Shown: one piece after another, positions 5,042 through 7,379 of the stretch
How positions within the stretch are numbered: position 1 is the stretch's first letter
Layout: each line of letters begins with the position of its first letter
Made by a program: the position numbers and the translations under genes
From: Myxococcales bacterium
GTDB taxonomy: Bacteria > Myxococcota > Myxococcia > Myxococcales > Myxococcaceae
DNA: 7,379 bases
Assembly (NCBI GenBank): GCA_003153055.1
Contig: PMBV01000404.1
Location: 1,046 to 8,424 of the forward strand
Reading direction: 5' to 3'
The notes under the pieces: model-generated
Told to the model about the DNA's origin: nothing
The model's input: the letters and a program-made list of their open reading frames with translations, nothing else
Database searches by the model: none

Positions 5042-5740
5042 AGCGAAACGGACTGGAGCTTTCTCAACGATGGGCTCGACGCGGCGGCGGTCGACCGAGG
5101 CGTCACGACGGGGATCGCGCGGCCGCCAGGCGGCGGGAACTTCGTCTACGGGTACAACTCCCTCTCGACAGCCCAGGGTACGACCGCGCTGTTCACCAAC
5201 CAGGTTGGGTTCGCGCCCATGGCAAAGGGCGGCAGCATCCGCGCGGCTGTCCAGCGCGGCGTCTCCGGCAGCCCACTCAACTTCGCGCCCTTCCTCTTCA
5301 TCGGCCTCCAGGGCCCCTCCGTGAATGACTTCGGCTACCTGCTGGGCCTGGGAGATGGAGACCCCCACCACATCGTCCTGCGCAAGGGCCCGCTCTCCGG
5401 CGGCCTTCCGGACATCCCGCCCGGCACCGAGGGCGTCCTCCGTCGCAGCACGGCGACGTTCGCCCCCGGGACGTGGCTACACCTTCGGCTCGACATGGTT
5501 GTCAACCAGAACCAGGACGTCCTCTTGCAGGTCTTCCAGAATGACGTCGTCGCCCACCCCCTGGGCACCGCACCCAACTGGGTGGCCGTGCCGGGCTTGG
5601 AGGAATTCATCGACGACGCGCTGGGCATCAACTCGGGCACGCAGCCCTTCACCTCCGGCCGAGCCGGCTTCGGCTTCTTCGCCAAGGACGTCACCCGTCG
5701 CGGCTACTTCGATGGCATCGAAATTCTCAAGCAACTTTGA
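5039..5740 (+). CDS. Lectin-like (concanavalin A / LamG-type) beta-sandwich tail protein
   Basis: This 233-residue protein has no signal peptide or membrane segment. Its layout resembles concanavalin A-like or laminin-G-like jelly rolls. An N-terminal strand region (GNFVYGYNSLSTAQGTTALF) leads into the strand pair SIRAAVQRG and FAPFLFIGLQG. It continues with FGYLLGLGDGDPHHIVLRKG (98-117) and TWLHLRLDMVVNQNQDVLLQVFQND (145-169, the usual 'W..lrl.v' strand plus hairpin), and ends GRAGFGFFAKDVTRRGYFDGIEI (207-229), the family's closing 'G..GFGF...yFD.i.i' pattern. Such folds bind carbohydrates or proteins, so attachment of the particle to a target surface is plausible. The fold call is from pattern only, and no binding site can be named. 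It lies between gpJ and gpI and is coupled to both neighbours by stop-codon/Shine-Dalgarno overlaps. Confidence 0.85.
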   Translation: MSETDWSFLNDGLDAAAVDRGVTTGIARPPGGGNFVYGYNSLSTAQGTTALFTNQVGFAPMAKGGSIRAAVQRGVSGSPLNFAPFLFIGLQGPSVNDFGYLLGLGDGDPHHIVLRKGPLSGGLPDIPPGTEGVLRRSTATFAPGTWLHLRLDMVVNQNQDVLLQVFQNDVVAHPLGTAPNWVAVPGLEEFIDDALGINSGTQPFTSGRAGFGFFAKDVTRRGYFDGIEILKQL

Positions 5741-5752
5741 GGAAGAGACGTG
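5738..5752 (+). promoter_or_regulatory. Stop-overlapping ribosome-binding site deciding the GTG start at 5750
   Basis: TTTGAGGAAGAGACGTG: the TGA stop of the lectin-like gene (5738-5740) forms part of GAGGA (5739-5743), placed 6 nt before GTG 5750. The reading frame then stays open to the window edge, which makes this the only well-supported start for the large tail gene. Confidence 0.6.
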
Positions 5753-7379
5753 AGTCTCAACGCCTTCACCCGCGAGCTCGGCACGACGCAGGGGCGACTC
5801 GTCCCCCAGGGCTTCGTCCCGCCCGAGGGGACGTACGCCTTCGTCCTGGGCCGCGACGTCGCCGGGCTGAAGCAGCGGCTGGCGGTGGGGGACTTCGTCG
5901 AGGTGAGCCAGACGGCCGATTTCGGCGGCGCCAGCTTGGTCCGGCTCCAGGCCCGGACGCGGCCGCCCGAAGCGATGCCTGCGGGGCTCTTCTGGACTGC
6001 GTCGCTCCGCGTCGACGGGCTCGAGCTCGCGAGCGCCATCCTCACCCCCGGGCAGACGAGGAACCGCACCGACATCGCCGCCAACGTCTCGAAGCTGGCG
6101 GGGGACCACCAGCTCGCCTTCCGCCTCCAGCTGACCGGCAACGCGCCCGGGCCCGTGGAAGTCGAGCTGCCGGCCTTCTACGCCGACGCCGTCCTGCTCG
6201 ACCCGACGCCCACCCGTCCGGCCCTCCTGAATCGCGACCCGGAGCCGGACGAAGTGGAGGTGCCCATCGGCACCGCGGTGGCGTTCGACGTCACCGACGT
6301 CGGGCCCGACGGCATCGACATCGCCGCAACGCGAGTCTTCGTGGCTGACGTGCTGGCCTTCGCCGGCGGCACCTTCCAGCCAGGCTTTGATGGGCCCGGC
6401 TCACCCATGGCCACACCCCAGGCGGGCACCCTCCGCCTCGTCGTCGCCCCCACCAACCCCTTCGCGAGGCTCCAGCACGTCGTCGTGCGCGTTGTCACCC
6501 AAACAGGTGATGGCGCCTTCGCGCTCGACACCGCCTGGGCCTTCGACTGCGAGGACCTCACCGCCCCGCGTGTCGTCGCAGCGCAAGCCAGGGAGCTCCA
6601 GCGGGTAAGAGTCAGCTTCGATGAGCGCGTGAAGCAAGCCGCGAGCACCGACGCCGACGATGCCCTGAACCCGGCCAACTACACCCTCACCCGACTGTCG
6701 GCGCCGGCGGTCGACGCGCGCGTCGTCGAGGTCCAGTCCACCACGACGTCCGCGGTCGACTTGTTGACGGACCTGGTGCTGACGCCCGGGGCCACCTACC
6801 GAGTTGACATCACCGGGGTGGTGGACGGCTTTGGCAACCCTGTCGCCGCTCCGGACAACACCGCGAGCTTCACGGGCTTCCAGCCGCCCCGCCCCGCCAA
6901 CCGCACCTTCGAGCTCTACAACCTCCTGCCGGAGCTCAACCGGCGCGAGGACGACACGGCGGACTTGAGGCGCTTCCTCGCGTGCCTACAGGAAGTCACC
7001 GGCCTCCTCCTCGCCGACGTCGACGCCTTCACCGACATCCTCGACCCGGACATTGCCCCGGAGTGGGCGCTCGACTTGATGCTGGGAGAGCTGGGCAGCC
7101 CCTTCCCCTTCGAGCTCTCGGTCACCGACAAGCGGCGACTCCTCAACGTCCTGGTGGCCATCTACCGCGAGAAGGGGACGTCGGCCGGCATCACCAACGC
7201 CATCCGCTTCTTCCTCGGCCTCGAAGTCACCATCGGCTCCTACATGGGCGAGGCGCTGGTACTGGGAGAGTCCCTGCTGGGCGTGGACTGGGTGCTGGGG
7301 CCGTCGGGCGCCTTCTCCGCCTACGCCTTCGAAGTCATCGCGCCGCGGACCCTCGAGGCCGAGGAGCGACGGAGGCTCA
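5750..7379 (+). CDS. Multi-domain phage tail protein I-like (gpI) with N-terminal Ig-like domains (partial, 3' end missing)
   Basis: The frame runs without a stop from GTG 5750 to the window edge, giving 543 residues. Residues ~1-155 are a beta-rich domain (for example GTYAFVLGRDVAGLKQRLAVGDFVEV split over strands) of uncertain fold. Residues ~157-268 look Ig-like, opening LLNRDPEPDEVEVPIGTAVAFDV and containing FAGGTFQPGFDGPGS. Residues ~270-377 match an SbsA-type bacterial Ig domain: TAPRVV, VRVSFDERV, NPANYTLT, ATYRVDITGVVDGFGNPV, SFTGF. From ~385 begins a gpI-type tail domain: LPELNRREDDTADLRRFLACL, then DVDAFTDILDPDIAPEWALDLML and KRRLLNVLVAIYREKGTSAGITNAIRFFLGL (461-491), the hallmark of phage tail protein I / TIGR02242-like proteins that cap the wedge and anchor fibres. 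Fusion of Ig-like modules ahead of the gpI domain makes it much larger than P2 gpI (about 175 residues). The beta-modules are probably surface-exposed adhesive or spacer parts. Confidence 0.92.
   Translation, partial: MSLNAFTRELGTTQGRLVPQGFVPPEGTYAFVLGRDVAGLKQRLAVGDFVEVSQTADFGGASLVRLQARTRPPEAMPAGLFWTASLRVDGLELASAILTPGQTRNRTDIAANVSKLAGDHQLAFRLQLTGNAPGPVEVELPAFYADAVLLDPTPTRPALLNRDPEPDEVEVPIGTAVAFDVTDVGPDGIDIAATRVFVADVLAFAGGTFQPGFDGPGSPMATPQAGTLRLVVAPTNPFARLQHVVVRVVTQTGDGAFALDTAWAFDCEDLTAPRVVAAQARELQRVRVSFDERVKQAASTDADDALNPANYTLTRLSAPAVDARVVEVQSTTTSAVDLLTDLVLTPGATYRVDITGVVDGFGNPVAAPDNTASFTGFQPPRPANRTFELYNLLPELNRREDDTADLRRFLACLQEVTGLLLADVDAFTDILDPDIAPEWALDLMLGELGSPFPFELSVTDKRRLLNVLVAIYREKGTSAGITNAIRFFLGLEVTIGSYMGEALVLGESLLGVDWVLGPSGAFSAYAFEVIAPRTLEAEERRRL

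Noticed and set aside
4279..5106. Minus-strand open frame (275 codons) across the gpJ end and the repeat protein
   Set aside because: It spans two well-supported plus-strand genes, its composition is typical of a frame shadow, and no ribosome-binding site or conserved motif is seen.
1..7379. CRISPR array, tRNA, rRNA, transposase or attachment site
   Set aside because: I saw no spaced direct repeats, clover-leaf sequences, insertion-sequence ends or target duplications on either strand, including at the edges of the PadR cassette.

Overview
The window reads as GC-rich chromosomal DNA of a Gram-negative bacterium. The codon style (strong G/C at third positions, GTG starts, ATGA overlaps), a signal-peptide-bearing outer-membrane barrel and the gene content suggest a myxobacterium (Myxococcota) or a similar high-GC proteobacterium. 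This assignment is inference: the window has no rRNA, tRNA or other marker gene. All genes lie on the + strand.

Most of the window is the baseplate and spike section of a contractile phage-tail-like particle: a prophage tail, tailocin or extracellular contractile injection system. Positions 1-1631 hold, in order, the 3' end of a probable gpD-type hub gene, a gpV/VgrG-type spike with an OB-fold and a run of six exact octads, a 74-residue conserved-looking small protein, and a gp25-type wedge protein. Their starts and stops overlap or nearly touch, as expected for one translationally coupled operon.

Positions 1632-2911 interrupt that module. A PadR-family repressor sits behind a perfect 11-bp inverted repeat that covers its predicted promoter and Shine-Dalgarno sequence. 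After it come a possible 16-codon mini-ORF with ATGA overlaps at both ends and a secreted outer-membrane beta-barrel protein of the 'phenol MetA-like' transporter type. Neither main product is a usual tail component.

Positions 2850-2986 hold the most interesting non-coding stretch. A near-consensus sigma70-type promoter (TTGACC, 17 bp, TATATT) reads into a perfect 13-bp hairpin followed by a T-rich stretch, ending just before the ribosome-binding site of the next baseplate gene. It could be an attenuating leader, a short RNA gene, or simply the terminator of the PadR cassette.

Positions 2987-7379 resume the baseplate: a gpJ-type wedge protein, a repeat protein with a W-x5-[FY]LF signature repeated about four and a half times, a lectin-like beta-sandwich protein, and a large tail protein that runs off the window. 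The last is a mosaic of beta-rich and Ig-like domains in front of a gpI-type tail domain. gpV, gp25, gpJ and gpI together form the conserved spike and wedge of a contractile tail. The repeat, lectin-like and Ig-like parts inserted between gpJ and gpI look like surface-exposed, possibly target-binding decorations specific to this family of particles.
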